This document shows positions 9,761 to 18,090 of a stretch of DNA of 64,000 nt, one piece after another. The notes under the pieces are model-generated. The model saw nothing but the letters and a program-made list of their open reading frames with translations. It searched no databases and was not told the origin of the DNA. Source of the stretch: Hydrogenophaga sp. Its GTDB lineage: Bacteria; Pseudomonadota; Gammaproteobacteria; Burkholderiales; Burkholderiaceae_C. The stretch is from NCBI GenBank assembly GCA_018333605.1, contig JAGXSV010000075.1, positions 1 to 64,000 on the forward strand. The letters are read 5' to 3'. The position numbers and the translations under genes are program-made. The stretch's first letter is position 1; every line of letters begins with the position of its first letter.

Positions 9761-10168
9761 ATGAAAAACAAAGCTGTTCTCGAACTCGCTGATATCAAGC
9801 AGATGGCCGCCGCGGCCGAAGCCGAAGCGCTGGAAAACAAATGGGCCGTGACCATTGCCATCGTGGACGACGGCGGCCACCTGCTGTGGCTGCAGAGGCT
9901 GGACGGCGCCCCTGCCATTTCGTCGCACATTGCGCCCGCCAAAGCGCACACGGCCGCACTGGGTCAGCGCGAAAGCAAGGTTTATGAAGATGTGATCAAC
10001 CAGGGCCGTGTGTCGTTCCTGAGTGCGCCCGCTGTGTCGGGCATGCTGGAAGGCGGCGTTCCCGTCATGAAAGGCGGCCAGTGCATCGGTGCGGTGGGCG
10101 TGAGCGGCGTGAAGTCGAGCGAAGACGCGCAGATCGCCCGTGCGGGCATTGCCGCACTCGGACTCTAA
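9761..10168 (+). CDS. GlcG/HbpS-like heme-binding family protein
   Basis: 135 aa from ATG 9761; an in-frame ATG at 9695 would add 22 residues without homology to the family start. The whole protein is one GlcG/HbpS domain: VTIAIVDDGGHLLWLQRLDGA near residue 30 and GGVPVMKGGQCIGAVGVSG near 105. Members include heme-binding HbpS and the GlcG protein of glycolate operons; many have no known function. No signal peptide is seen, so it is probably cytosolic. The following iron/heme block (hemP, tonB) is on the other strand, so a heme role is only suggestive. Confidence 0.82.
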   Translation: MKNKAVLELADIKQMAAAAEAEALENKWAVTIAIVDDGGHLLWLQRLDGAPAISSHIAPAKAHTAALGQRESKVYEDVINQGRVSFLSAPAVSGMLEGGVPVMKGGQCIGAVGVSGVKSSEDAQIARAGIAALGL

Positions 10169-10172
10169 GCCG

Positions 10173-10191
10173 CAGGGGCGGCCGGCCCCTG
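10173..10191. repeat. GC-rich hairpin after the GlcG/HbpS-type gene
   Basis: CAGGGGC-GGCCG-GCCCCTG, a 7-bp perfect stem just after the stop at 10168. It is followed by A residues, not T, so it is a weak candidate terminator for the plus-strand gene. The remaining ~150 bp to hemP show no gene. Confidence 0.4.
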
Positions 10192-10337
10192 AAAAAATGA
10201 CTGGCTACCGAAAGCGCTCGAAGACGCTTTCCTGGCTGGCCAAAAAAACGACGCTGGAGCCTGTATAGGCGCCAGGTCGCCCCACGATCAAGTTGGGTTG
10301 TGCGCTGCTTGCCCAGTTGGTGCCGGGTGGCTCGACC

Positions 10338-10562
10338 TTACTTGGTAAGGATCAGCTTGCCAGCCCGTGTGCTTTGCAGACGGTACACAGTGCCGTTGTG
10401 CTCGATGATCACCGTCTTCTGCCCACGCAACAGGTCTTGGCTGGGCAGTGCGGTGGGTGCTGTCAAATCTGACTGCCCTGGGTCGGTAGACGCCGCCAAC
10501 GGCTCATTCGTACCGTTCAAGTGGCTCATGCTGTGTGTCTTGTCTGGGGTGGCGCTTTGCAT
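10338..10562 (-). CDS. hemP: Hemin uptake protein HemP
   Basis: 74 aa. The C-terminal half carries the HemP signature: an IIEHNGTVYRLQSTRAGKLILTK segment (given here in part, IEHNGTVYRL and KLILTK). The first ~35 residues are polar and variable. HemP is a small protein encoded with heme/iron uptake genes; in Burkholderiales it has been reported to act in control of heme uptake genes. It is the last gene of the tonB-exbB-exbD-hemP series, three bases after exbD. Confidence 0.9.
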   Translation of the reverse strand: MQSATPDKTHSMSHLNGTNEPLAASTDPGQSDLTAPTALPSQDLLRGQKTVIIEHNGTVYRLQSTRAGKLILTK

Positions 10563-10565
10563 GGT

Positions 10566-10985
10566 TCACTGTCCTGCCGCTGCCGGCTCGGTGATGAAGC
10601 CAATCTTGCGCACACCGGCGCGCTGCGCGGCCGCCATGGCCAGGGCCACGCGCTCGTAGCGCACCGCTTTGTCGCCGCGAATGTGCAGTTCGGGTTGCGG
10701 GGACTGGCCCGCCGCCAGCCCCAGGCGGTTGGCCAGATCGGCGTCTTCCACCTTTTGCTCATTCCAGAAGTAGCTGCCATCAGCGTCGATCGCCAGGCGG
10801 ATGTTCTCCGGTTTGTCCTGCACCTTTTCGTTGGTGGCTCTGGGCAGGTCGATGTTGACCGCGTGTTTGATCACCGGCACAGTGATGATGAAAATGATGA
10901 GCAGCACCAGCATGACGTCGATGAACGGGATCATGTTGATCTCGCCCAGCATGGCGTCGCTGTCTTCCTGGGTTCCAATGGCCAT
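10566..10985 (-). CDS. exbD: Biopolymer transport protein ExbD
   Basis: 139 aa. Single N-terminal membrane helix with the essential Asp (INMIPFIDVMLVLLIIF, about residues 17-33), then a periplasmic domain of the ExbD/TolR type. With ExbB it uses the proton gradient to energise TonB for outer-membrane uptake. It lies between exbB (19-bp gap) and hemP (3-bp gap). Pairing with tonB and hemP argues for ExbD rather than TolR. Confidence 0.95.
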   Translation of the reverse strand: MAIGTQEDSDAMLGEINMIPFIDVMLVLLIIFIITVPVIKHAVNIDLPRATNEKVQDKPENIRLAIDADGSYFWNEQKVEDADLANRLGLAAGQSPQPELHIRGDKAVRYERVALAMAAAQRAGVRKIGFITEPAAAGQ

Positions 10986-11004
10986 GGGTCGTGTCCTAGA
11001 GCGT

Positions 11005-11751
11005 TCAGGCTTTTTTCATGGGCAGCACCCTGGCGTCGCCACCCGCCGTGACGCGGGCACCGGTGACAAAGTAGGCGTGGAGGTCGTGCGCAAACCGGTT
11101 GAGCTTGTGAACGATGCCTTTGTTGCCGCGCAGCAGGGCGTTGTAGCCCAGCACCGCCGGAATGGCCACCAACAGCCCAAGGGCGGTCATGATCAGCGCC
11201 TCGCCAATGGGGCCGGCCACCTGGTCGATGCTGACCTGGCCCGCTGCACCGATGCCCAGCAAAGCGTGGTAAATGCCCCAGACGGTGCCGAACAAGCCCA
11301 CAAAGGGCGCGGTGGAGGCCACCGAAGCCAGCACCGACAGGCCGCTCTGTGCGCGGGCCTGGAAGTCGTCCACGCTCTTGCGCAGCGAACGCTCCACCCA
11401 GTCGCTCACGTCCAGCGTGTCGTGCAACTGGCGCAGGGGGGGCGATCCGCTGTGGCCGTCTTTGTGCAGGATGTGGCGGGTGGCTTCGCGGCCTTCCATG
11501 GCCACAGCCCGAAACGGGTTGCCATCGGGCTCGCCGAGCTTGTTCAGGCCTTCGGCAAAGTCGGCGCTGTGCCAGAAGCCTTCAACGCCTTTGGCCTGGG
11601 CGCGTTGGGCGCGCTGGTCCAGTGCTTTCCACAAAATGATGATCCAGGTGGCGAGCGACATGAGCAGCAGCACCAGGGCGACGCTGCGGGTGACCCAGTC
11701 ACCCTGCGTCCAGACGTGGGCCAGGCCCGAGGTGGCGAATTGCGTTTCCAT
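11005..11751 (-). CDS. exbB: Biopolymer transport protein ExbB
   Basis: 248 aa with three membrane segments: one near residues 18-40 and a pair in the MotA/TolQ/ExbB domain (ASVASTAPFVGLFGTVWGI and IMTALGLLVAIPAVLGYNAL, about 130-205). It forms the inner-membrane proton channel with ExbD that drives TonB. Located 26 bp after tonB. Start ATG 11751. Confidence 0.95.
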   Translation of the reverse strand: METQFATSGLAHVWTQGDWVTRSVALVLLLMSLATWIIILWKALDQRAQRAQAKGVEGFWHSADFAEGLNKLGEPDGNPFRAVAMEGREATRHILHKDGHSGSPPLRQLHDTLDVSDWVERSLRKSVDDFQARAQSGLSVLASVASTAPFVGLFGTVWGIYHALLGIGAAGQVSIDQVAGPIGEALIMTALGLLVAIPAVLGYNALLRGNKGIVHKLNRFAHDLHAYFVTGARVTAGGDARVLPMKKA

Positions 11752-11777
11752 GGTTTCAGACTCCGGGAGAAAGAGGG

Positions 11778-12521
11778 TTATTCAAGAACAAAACTGATGG
11801 GCACGTTGAACCACATGGCCTCGGCCACGCCGTTGCGCTTGCCTGGCGCGTAGCGCCATTTCAAAACCGTTTGCAGAGCGGTCTGGTCCAGTCGGTCGTA
11901 GCCGCTGGAGCTGCGAATTTCCGCTTTGCTGGCTGTGCCGTTGGCTTCAATGAACACGCGCACCACCACCCGGCCTTGTTCGCCCAGCCGCTTTGACAGT
12001 GGCGGGTAGGGCGGGCGCGGGTTGTTCAGGTACTCGGCGCTGCTGGATGGCAGCTCCACGCGGGGCGGCGCAGGCGGCGCCGCTGGGGCGGGGGGCGCAG
12101 GCGCTGGCTCGCTCACGGCGGCCAGCAAGTCAGGTGGTGCGGCGTCAGGCTCCGTGGCGCCCGTGGGTGCATCGGTTGGGGGCGAGACATGGGCTGTGGC
12201 CAAGGGCAGGGGTGCCGGGGCTGGCGCTGGTTTGGCTTGCTTGGGCGCTTGGCTCACCGGACGCACCTTCTCGCTGGGCGGGGCGGGCGGTGGCGGGGTG
12301 GTCTCGGGCTGTGGCGCCTCGATCAGGTCGGCCATCACCAGAACCGGCATCACCTGGACCGCGGCGCGGTGCAGCAAGCCACTTTGCAACGCCCACAGCC
12401 CAGCCACGTGAAAACCCAGCACCGCTGCAACGATGAGCAGGCGGCGCTGAACAGGGGAGCGTGGCGCGTGGAGAGGCATGGGGCTGGTGAAGGGCGCAAA
12501 GCTTGCGCTGGCGGCAGTCAT
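11778..12521 (-). CDS. tonB: Energy transducer TonB
   Basis: 247 aa. One N-terminal membrane anchor (RRLLIVAAVLGFHVAGLWAL, about 25-44; contains the conserved His), a long Pro/Ala-rich periplasmic spacer (about 65-155) and a C-terminal TonB domain with NPRPPYPPLSKRLGEQG and VLKWRYAPGKRNG. It carries energy from ExbB/ExbD to outer-membrane receptors. The siderophore receptor 2.2 kb away is a likely client. A Fur-type site lies upstream of the small ORF that precedes it. Confidence 0.95.
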   Translation of the reverse strand: MTAASASFAPFTSPMPLHAPRSPVQRRLLIVAAVLGFHVAGLWALQSGLLHRAAVQVMPVLVMADLIEAPQPETTPPPPAPPSEKVRPVSQAPKQAKPAPAPAPLPLATAHVSPPTDAPTGATEPDAAPPDLLAAVSEPAPAPPAPAAPPAPPRVELPSSSAEYLNNPRPPYPPLSKRLGEQGRVVVRVFIEANGTASKAEIRSSSGYDRLDQTALQTVLKWRYAPGKRNGVAEAMWFNVPISFVLE

Positions 12522-12546
12522 AGTTTAGGCGTGCTGATAGGCGGCG

Positions 12547-12654
12547 TCAGGGAGTGTCGACACGCTTGGGGCTGTTGACCGGGCGCAAGACCCAACTCAG
12601 CGCCACGAGCAGGAGCATCAGACTGATTGCGAGCATGGTGAGACCAGTGGCCAT
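12547..12654 (-). CDS. 35-aa predicted single-span membrane peptide ahead of tonB
   Basis: A short frame from ATG 12654 to TGA 12547-12549 encodes MATGLTMLAISLMLLLVALS followed by a basic tail (WVLRPVNSPKRVDTP). About 20 hydrophobic residues then positive charge is typical of a small inner-membrane peptide. GGAACC precedes the start. It lies 25 bp before tonB and about 60 bp after a Fur-type site, so it would be the first cistron of the tonB operon. I do not recognise a family; function unknown. Confidence 0.5.
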   Translation of the reverse strand: MATGLTMLAISLMLLLVALSWVLRPVNSPKRVDTP

Positions 12655-12694
12655 GGCGGTTCCTTAGTGCGGGTGGGTAGACCTGATGGTGGCT

Positions 12695-12731
12695 GAATGA
12701 AAGTCATTCTACATGAGAGTGATTCTCATTA
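12695..12731. promoter_or_regulatory. Fur-type iron operator upstream of the tonB operon
   Basis: TGAGAGT-G-ATTCTCA (12714-12728) is a near-perfect 7-1-7 inverted repeat of the Fur type, preceded at 12695-12710 by a partly matching GAATGAAAGTCATTCT. It sits about 60 bp before the 35-codon ORF on the minus strand, and would repress the tonB genes when iron is plentiful. The divergent side (from 12805) holds only the 3' end of the oxidase gene, so the site should serve the tonB side. Confidence 0.72.
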
Positions 12732-12804
12732 ACTGCATTGAGCAGAACGAAACCCGTCTTCCAATCCACGGCACAGAGCAACGACCTGTCTGTTCGTGGG
12801 TGGG

Positions 12805-13965
12805 TCAAGCCAGTGTCAGGTGGGCGTCGGCCAGCGTTCGGCATCCCGTGAGCGCCATGGCCATCTCCAATTCATCACGCAACAACCGGATGACGTGGGC
12901 CACGCCGGTGGCGCCGGCGTTGGTGAGTCCGTACAAGATAGGGCGACCCACCAGCACCGCCGATGCACCCAGCGCCATGGCCTTGAGCACGTCGGTGCCC
13001 CGGCGGATGCCGCCGTCCACCAGCACCGGCACGTTGCCCTGCACAGCCCGCACCATCCGGGGCAGCAGGCGGGCGGTGGCAGGCACGGTGTCGAGCGTGC
13101 GCCCGCCATGGTTGGACACGATCACACCGGCCGCGCCGCAGCGCACGGCTTCCACCGCATCAGCCGGGTGGGTAATGCCTTTCAGCAGTACCGGCAGGTG
13201 GGTGATGGAGCGCAGCCAGACCACGTCGTCCCAGGTGGGGGCGTGGGCCAGCAAGCCGTCACACAAGGCGCTTTGCCCGGGTTGCAACAGGGCCTGGGAG
13301 GGCACGGGCATGCCTGCCAGGTTGGCTGCCGACACCTGGGCTGGCAGCACAAACCCGGCGCGGCGCTCGCGGTCGCGCACGCCCTGCACCGGTGCATCTA
13401 CTGTCAGCACCAGCGCTTCGTAGCCTGCCGCTTCAGCGCGCTGAACCAGCGCGCGTGTAAAGCCGCGGTCGGGTTGAATGTAAAGCTGGAACCAGAGCGG
13501 TCCACGGTCGGCATCGGGCAGGTAGGTATGGGCCACGTCCTCCAGCCGGGTGCTGGCCTGGGTGCTCACCACCAGGCCCGCACCCAGCGCGGCAGCGGCC
13601 AGCGCGGTGGCGTGTTCCCCGTGCGGGTGCGCCAAGCCCTGGTGCGCCATGGGCGCCACCAAGATGGGGTGCGCCAGTGTGCGGCCCAGCAGCGGCACCC
13701 GGGAGTGGCCGCCCGCCAGCGGCCGCAGCACGCGGGGCAGCAGCTCCAGGGTTTGCCAGGCCAGCGCATTGGCCCGCAGCGTGGTTTCGTCGGCTGCGCC
13801 GCCATTGAAGTAGGCCCACACCGTCTCGGGCAGCAGCGTTTGGGCGTGCTGTTCGTGGTCAAGCAGGCTCACCAGCCCTTGAGGCAACGCACGGGCCATC
13901 GGGCTGTTGGGCTGATCTGCCGCTGAGCCCGGGTCGGTGTCGACCGGTTGCATGGGCGCACTCAT
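12805..13965 (-). CDS. FMN-dependent alpha-hydroxy-acid oxidase/dehydrogenase
   Basis: 386 aa from ATG 13965, which overlaps the piuC stop (ATGA); a GTG at 13977 is possible but less likely. A TIM-barrel of the lactate/glycolate oxidase family: [48 protein letters not shown] with the catalytic His of HGGR, and [20 protein letters not shown] (FMN phosphate site). It oxidises a small 2-hydroxy acid, passing electrons to O2 or a carrier. As the third gene after a siderophore receptor and piuC, it may be iron-regulated, which is unusual for this family. The substrate cannot be told. Confidence 0.88.
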   Translation of the reverse strand: MSAPMQPVDTDPGSAADQPNSPMARALPQGLVSLLDHEQHAQTLLPETVWAYFNGGAADETTLRANALAWQTLELLPRVLRPLAGGHSRVPLLGRTLAHPILVAPMAHQGLAHPHGEHATALAAAALGAGLVVSTQASTRLEDVAHTYLPDADRGPLWFQLYIQPDRGFTRALVQRAEAAGYEALVLTVDAPVQGVRDRERRAGFVLPAQVSAANLAGMPVPSQALLQPGQSALCDGLLAHAPTWDDVVWLRSITHLPVLLKGITHPADAVEAVRCGAAGVIVSNHGGRTLDTVPATARLLPRMVRAVQGNVPVLVDGGIRRGTDVLKAMALGASAVLVGRPILYGLTNAGATGVAHVIRLLRDELEMAMALTGCRTLADAHLTLA

Positions 13966-14648
13966 GTGTCCGCCCACATGCGCAGCAGGTTGTGGTACGT
14001 GCCGGTCAGCGCCGTGGTCTCGGCGTTTTCGCCGTGCTGTTGGCGCAGCTTGAGCAGGTTCATGTCCAGGTCAAACAGCAGGCGGCGCTGTTCGTCGCTG
14101 CGCACCATGCTTTGAATCCAGAAAAAGCTCGCCAGGCGTTGCCCGCGCGTCACAGGCCGCACTTCGTGCAGGCTCGTGCCGGGGTAGAGCACGGCGCTGC
14201 CCGCCGGCAGCTTGAGGCTTTGTGCGCTGCAGGTGTCGTGCATGGTCAGTTCGCCGCCGTCGTAGTCGCCAGGTTCGCTCAGGAAGACGGTGCAGGACAC
14301 GTCGGTCCGAACGCGCTCGGCGGTTTGCCGTGAATGCAAAATGGCGCCGTCGATGTGTGGCCCGTAGTGGTTGGCCTGCCCGCTGTAGCTGTTGAACAGC
14401 GGGTTGAATATTTTGTGAGGCAGGGCTGCCGAGAAAAACAGCGGGTCTGCTTGCACCGCTTGCAAGATCCGTTGCTGCAACCGGATGGCCAACGCACTGT
14501 CTTGTGCCAGTTGCTGGTTGTTCTTTTGGGTCACGGCCTGTCCACCCGCACTCGATGCGCCCGCGATCCAGGGCGCCTGTGGTCCCAGGTCGGCCCGAAT
14601 CGACGCCAGTTCGTCGGCGTTCAAGAGGTTTTTGAGGACGAGGATCAT
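13962..14648 (-). CDS. piuC: Fe(II)/2-oxoglutarate-dependent hydroxylase, PiuC/YbiX type
   Basis: 228 aa, usual length for PKHD-type hydroxylases. The iron-binding HxD motif ([10 protein letters not shown]) and the distal His with the 2-oxoglutarate Arg ([14 protein letters not shown]) are present. PiuC/YbiX genes stand next to catecholate receptors (piuA, fiu); their substrate is uncertain. Here it is 36 bp after the receptor gene and overlaps the next gene by four bases, so the three form one operon. Confidence 0.92.
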   Translation of the reverse strand: MILVLKNLLNADELASIRADLGPQAPWIAGASSAGGQAVTQKNNQQLAQDSALAIRLQQRILQAVQADPLFFSAALPHKIFNPLFNSYSGQANHYGPHIDGAILHSRQTAERVRTDVSCTVFLSEPGDYDGGELTMHDTCSAQSLKLPAGSAVLYPGTSLHEVRPVTRGQRLASFFWIQSMVRSDEQRRLLFDLDMNLLKLRQQHGENAETTALTGTYHNLLRMWADT

Positions 14649-14684
14649 GGTGCAGGTGGTGCAGGCCGTGAGGTCGAGGTGGGT

Positions 14685-16958
14685 TTAGAACAAGGTCTTC
14701 AGGCTGAACTGGACGCTGCGTGCAGTGCCCGGCACATAGAAGCCCCGGTACAGCGAGTCGGCATACAGCTTGTCGGTCAGGTTGGTCACGTTCAGCTTGA
14801 CCGAGGTGCTGTCCGACACCGTGTATTCCACCATCGCGTCGGCGGTGGCAAAGGCCTTGGCCACCAGTGTGCGCTGGCCTTCAGGGTTTTGCTCGCCACG
14901 GTAGTTCAGGCCCGCGCCCACGCGCACCCGGGGCGTCACCCGGTAGGTGGTCCACAGGCTCGCGCTGTGCTTGGGCGTGAGCGCCGGGCGGTCGCCGGCC
15001 ACTTGCGCACCCGTGCCTGCGGCGTTGGGCGCCACGTTGCTTTCGTCGATGCGGGCGCTGGGTATCCAGGTGTGGTTGTAAAAAATGTCCCATTTCGGGT
15101 TGATGCGGCCCGACAGGTTGAACTCCATCCCGGTGGCGTGACGCTTGCCCGAGAGCAGGTATTGCGTGGCAGCCGTGTCCGAATCGGTGTTGCGCTCGTT
15201 GAATTTCTCGGAACGAAACAGGGCCACGCCCAGGCTTGCACGGTCTTCAAACAGCTCGAACTTGCCGCCGATTTCGATGTTTCGGCTCTTCTCCGGTGGT
15301 GTGTTCGCCAGTTTGTCGTTGTTGCTCCCGGGTGCAAAGCTGCCCAGAGCAAACTGGTAGGTGTCGCCCGAGGTGTTGTACGAGGTACCGGCCGAGGCGT
15401 AGTAAGACGTGGTGGCACTGGGCTGGAACAGCACGCCCAGGCGCGGGCTCCACAAACCTTCGCTGATCTTCTTGCTGTTGCCCGCGGTGTCGCGGTAGGC
15501 GCCTTTGAACTTGTCGTAGCGCAGACCGCCCAGCAGCTTGAGCTCGCTGGTGATTTCCACGGTGTCTTGCAGGTACAAGCCAACGCCGCTGGCTTTGAAC
15601 GCGTTGAGCGGCGCCTCGCCGCGCACCACGGTGCTGGCCGCGCCGTCGTTGGGTGTGCCCAAGGTGGTGGTCAGGCCGCTCGGTGCGCCGGCAAAACTGT
15701 TGTTGCGCTGTGCGTCTTCGTAAGACAGGTCCACACCCGCAATCAGGTGGTGCTTTTTGCCCAGCGCAGAAAACTGGTTGGTGTAGTCGCTCTGTATTTG
15801 TGTCAGGGCGCTGGTGCCCACGCGGCCCTTGGGCGTGCGGGTGATCACCGAGTTGCCATTGAGCGTGGCGGGCGACACGGCCAGACCATTGGGCTGTGCG
15901 CTGGCGCCGGCGAAGCGCACCACGCTGGCCCACAAGTCTCGTTCGTAGGTGCCGTGGCGCACCTGGGTCTTGATCTGGCTGTTTTGGTCAAAACGGTGCA
16001 GGTGGCTGAAGGTGGCGAAGGTGCTTTCGGTCTTCAGGTAGTCGCTGGCCAGGCCGTAGTAGTTGCTGGCGGGCAGGCTCGGCACGATCTCGTTGTTGAC
16101 GATGAACCACGGGTGGTTGTAGAGCGGTGTGCCGTCTGTTTGCAGGTGGTACAGCCCCACGGAAAACTCGTCCTTCAGACCAATGCCCCAGCGGTAGGTG
16201 GGTGCAATGCCTTTTTTGTTCACGCTGGCGCCGTGGTTGTCGGCGTCGTGCGCCATCGCGTTGATGCGCAGCGCAGCGCCATCACCGGTCTTGATGTTGA
16301 AGTCCCCGGTCAACCGCACTTCCTTGCCGGCACCCACCGTCAGGTTCACATCGTGCTGGTCCATCAAAAAGGGTTGTTTGCTGACCTGGTTGACCACACC
16401 ACCGGTCGAGCCCTTGCCAAACAGCATGGAAGCCGAGCCCTTGAGAATCTCGACCCGGTCGTGGTTGAAGGTGTCGCGCTCGATCAGCGGTGCGTCGCGC
16501 AGGCCGTCCACGTAAATGTCACCCGCCTGGCCCAGTGAAAAGCCGCGCAGGCGCACATCTTCCTCGCCGGTTTCCCCCGCCAGAAAGGTCACGCCGGCGG
16601 TGGTTTTCAGCACTTCGCGAAAGTCGTCCAGGTTGCGGTCGTTCAGCAGCATCTCGGTCATCACCGTGACCGACTGCGGAATGTCGCGCAGCGCTTGCTG
16701 GCCTTTGCCAATGGTGCTGTCGGTGGCACGCAGGTTGTTTTTGGACTGTGGCGTTTCAGCCTGTTCGCGCACCACCACGGTGGACAGCGTTTTTTCAGAC
16801 GCAGCGGGTGCGGTTTGCGCCATGGCGCCCATGGAGCCTGCGAGCAACATGGCCCCCAGGGGGAGCAGGGCGGCGCTGCTTTTGGCCGCTGGCGGTTGGG
16901 TGGCGTGGTCGGGGTGGAGGACGGTGGCAGAGCGGGAACGTGTTTTCCGTTGGGACAT
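14685..16958 (-). CDS. TonB-dependent catecholate-type siderophore receptor (Fiu/PiuA-like)
   Basis: 757 aa from ATG 16958 (a GTG at 17003 is in frame; neither has a clear ribosome site). Signal sequence with core LLPLGAMLLAGSMGAMAQ; TonB-box-like KTLSTVVVRE; plug domain about residues 80-200 (DIPQSVTVMTEML, ILKGSASMLFGKGSTGGVVN); then a 22-strand-type barrel ending in the canonical terminal Phe (VQFSLKTLF). It imports ferric siderophores across the outer membrane. Linkage to piuC points to a Fiu/PiuA type receptor for catecholates. A Fur-like site lies about 90 bp upstream. Confidence 0.93.
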   Translation of the reverse strand: MSQRKTRSRSATVLHPDHATQPPAAKSSAALLPLGAMLLAGSMGAMAQTAPAASEKTLSTVVVREQAETPQSKNNLRATDSTIGKGQQALRDIPQSVTVMTEMLLNDRNLDDFREVLKTTAGVTFLAGETGEEDVRLRGFSLGQAGDIYVDGLRDAPLIERDTFNHDRVEILKGSASMLFGKGSTGGVVNQVSKQPFLMDQHDVNLTVGAGKEVRLTGDFNIKTGDGAALRINAMAHDADNHGASVNKKGIAPTYRWGIGLKDEFSVGLYHLQTDGTPLYNHPWFIVNNEIVPSLPASNYYGLASDYLKTESTFATFSHLHRFDQNSQIKTQVRHGTYERDLWASVVRFAGASAQPNGLAVSPATLNGNSVITRTPKGRVGTSALTQIQSDYTNQFSALGKKHHLIAGVDLSYEDAQRNNSFAGAPSGLTTTLGTPNDGAASTVVRGEAPLNAFKASGVGLYLQDTVEITSELKLLGGLRYDKFKGAYRDTAGNSKKISEGLWSPRLGVLFQPSATTSYYASAGTSYNTSGDTYQFALGSFAPGSNNDKLANTPPEKSRNIEIGGKFELFEDRASLGVALFRSEKFNERNTDSDTAATQYLLSGKRHATGMEFNLSGRINPKWDIFYNHTWIPSARIDESNVAPNAAGTGAQVAGDRPALTPKHSASLWTTYRVTPRVRVGAGLNYRGEQNPEGQRTLVAKAFATADAMVEYTVSDSTSVKLNVTNLTDKLYADSLYRGFYVPGTARSVQFSLKTLF

Positions 16959-17045
16959 GGTTGCGTTGGCAGTCGATTGGGTTTTCGGCTGGCTGGAACG
17001 CACGGCATGCGGCGCTTTGGCTGGCTGGAAGGGTGATTGTATATG

Positions 17046-17065
17046 AAATGAGAACGATTCGTAAT
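17046..17065. promoter_or_regulatory. Probable Fur site for the siderophore receptor operon
   Basis: TGAGAAC-G-ATTCGTA (17049-17063) within an AT-rich stretch resembles the Fur 7-1-7 element, with a weaker right half than the tonB site. It is the only such element in the 330-bp divergent region between the receptor and ahpC. That region also holds a possible OxyR site; no gene is seen in it. Confidence 0.6.
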
Positions 17066-17175
17066 AAGATGTATGGAGCCAGGGCGCTCAGTCGTCCAGA
17101 GGCCATGTGGCGCCAGCAGGCCGGGCAACGCAGTCCGTCCATCCATGCTGCAGAGCAACAAAATCTATGGGTCGG

Positions 17176-17216
17176 ATAGAGACTATCAATAAACCCAATC
17201 AATAGATTCGGGCTAT
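17176..17216. promoter_or_regulatory. Possible OxyR site upstream of ahpC
   Basis: ATAGATTCGGGCTAT (17202-17216) matches one half of the OxyR pattern (ATAG, 7 bases, CTAT). A second ATAG...CTAT pair (17176-17186) lies upstream, but its spacing is not the canonical one. ahpC-ahpF are standard OxyR targets, and the site is about 75 bp before the ahpC start. Evidence is partial. Confidence 0.4.
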
Positions 17217-17289
17217 GATTGCGGCACTGCACCAAATCAACCCTGTTTGTTTTTATCGCTTTAACTTCAACCTCAACTTAGGAAACACC

Positions 17290-17871
17290 ATGTCCCTGAT
17301 CAACACCCTCTCCATCATCAACACGCAAGTTCAGCCGTTCAAGGCCCAGGCTTTCCAGCAAGGCAAGTTCATTGAAGTCACCGAAAAAAGCCTGCAAGGC
17401 AAGTGGTCGGTTCTGATCTTCATGCCCGCCGCCTTCACCTTCAACTGCCCAACCGAAGTCGAAGACGCTGCCGACAACTACGCCGAATTCCAAAAAGTGG
17501 GCGCCGAGGTGTACATCGTCACCACCGACACGCATTTCTCGCACAAGGTCTGGCACGAAACCTCGCCCGCCGTGGGCAAGGCCAAGTTCCCCCTGGTTGG
17601 CGACCCCACCCACCAGTTGACCCGTGGCTTCGGTGTTCACATTGAAGAAGAGGGCCTGGCGCTGCGCGGCACCTTCATCATCAACCCCGAAGGCGTGGTG
17701 AAGACCATGGAAGTGCACGACAACGCCATTGCCCGCGACGTCAAGGAAACCCTGCGCAAGCTCAAGGCGGCCCAGTTCGTCGCCAAGAACCCAGGCCAGG
17801 TGTGCCCTGCCAAGTGGAACGAAGGCGCCGAAACCCTGACCCCTTCGCTGGACCTGGTTGGCAAGATCTGA
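17290..17871 (+). CDS. ahpC: Alkyl hydroperoxide reductase subunit C (peroxiredoxin)
   Basis: 193 aa from ATG 17290. Typical 2-Cys peroxiredoxin: peroxidatic Cys in FTFNCPTEVEDA (near residue 53) and resolving Cys in GQVCPAKWNEG near the C terminus. It reduces H2O2 and organic peroxides, and is recharged by AhpF encoded 219 bp downstream. The motif has Asn where E. coli has Val before the cysteine, a small difference. The gap to ahpF contains an intergenic repeat, so the two may have separate signals. Confidence 0.97.
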   Translation: MSLINTLSIINTQVQPFKAQAFQQGKFIEVTEKSLQGKWSVLIFMPAAFTFNCPTEVEDAADNYAEFQKVGAEVYIVTTDTHFSHKVWHETSPAVGKAKFPLVGDPTHQLTRGFGVHIEEEGLALRGTFIINPEGVVKTMEVHDNAIARDVKETLRKLKAAQFVAKNPGQVCPAKWNEGAETLTPSLDLVGKI

Positions 17872-17878
17872 TTCTGCC

Positions 17879-17985
17879 CATGCCCGCGCCGCGCCCTGCG
17901 GCGCGTCGCCTCCGCCAGGGGGCAGCACCTGCGGTCCGGCAAAGCCGGTGCTGCGGTGTTCTGGAACAAGACGCCTCGTTCCACC
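17879..17985. repeat. Comamonadaceae-type intergenic repeat between ahpC and ahpF
   Basis: The stretch holds several nested inverted repeats (GCGCCGC/GCGGCGC, a CCAGGGGGCAGC block, TCCGGCAAAGCCGG) and ends GCGGTGTTCTGG. The right part closely resembles the segment between hom and thrC (CCCGGCGAAGCCGG then CGGCATTCTGG, near 46917-46949). Such repeats are frequent between genes in this family. No coding function. Confidence 0.55.
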
Positions 17986-18090
17986 ACCGGTTTTGATTCT
18001 CGTACCGCAGACCCATGGGCTTTGTTTCAAGGCCCATGCACCAGCGGCACTGGTTAGTGCGCCCATTTTTTGTTATTCAAGGAGTCCACC

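Noticed and set aside
14334..16538. A 734-codon plus-strand frame opposite the siderophore receptor
   Set aside because: Shadow frame; the receptor on the minus strand explains the sequence fully.
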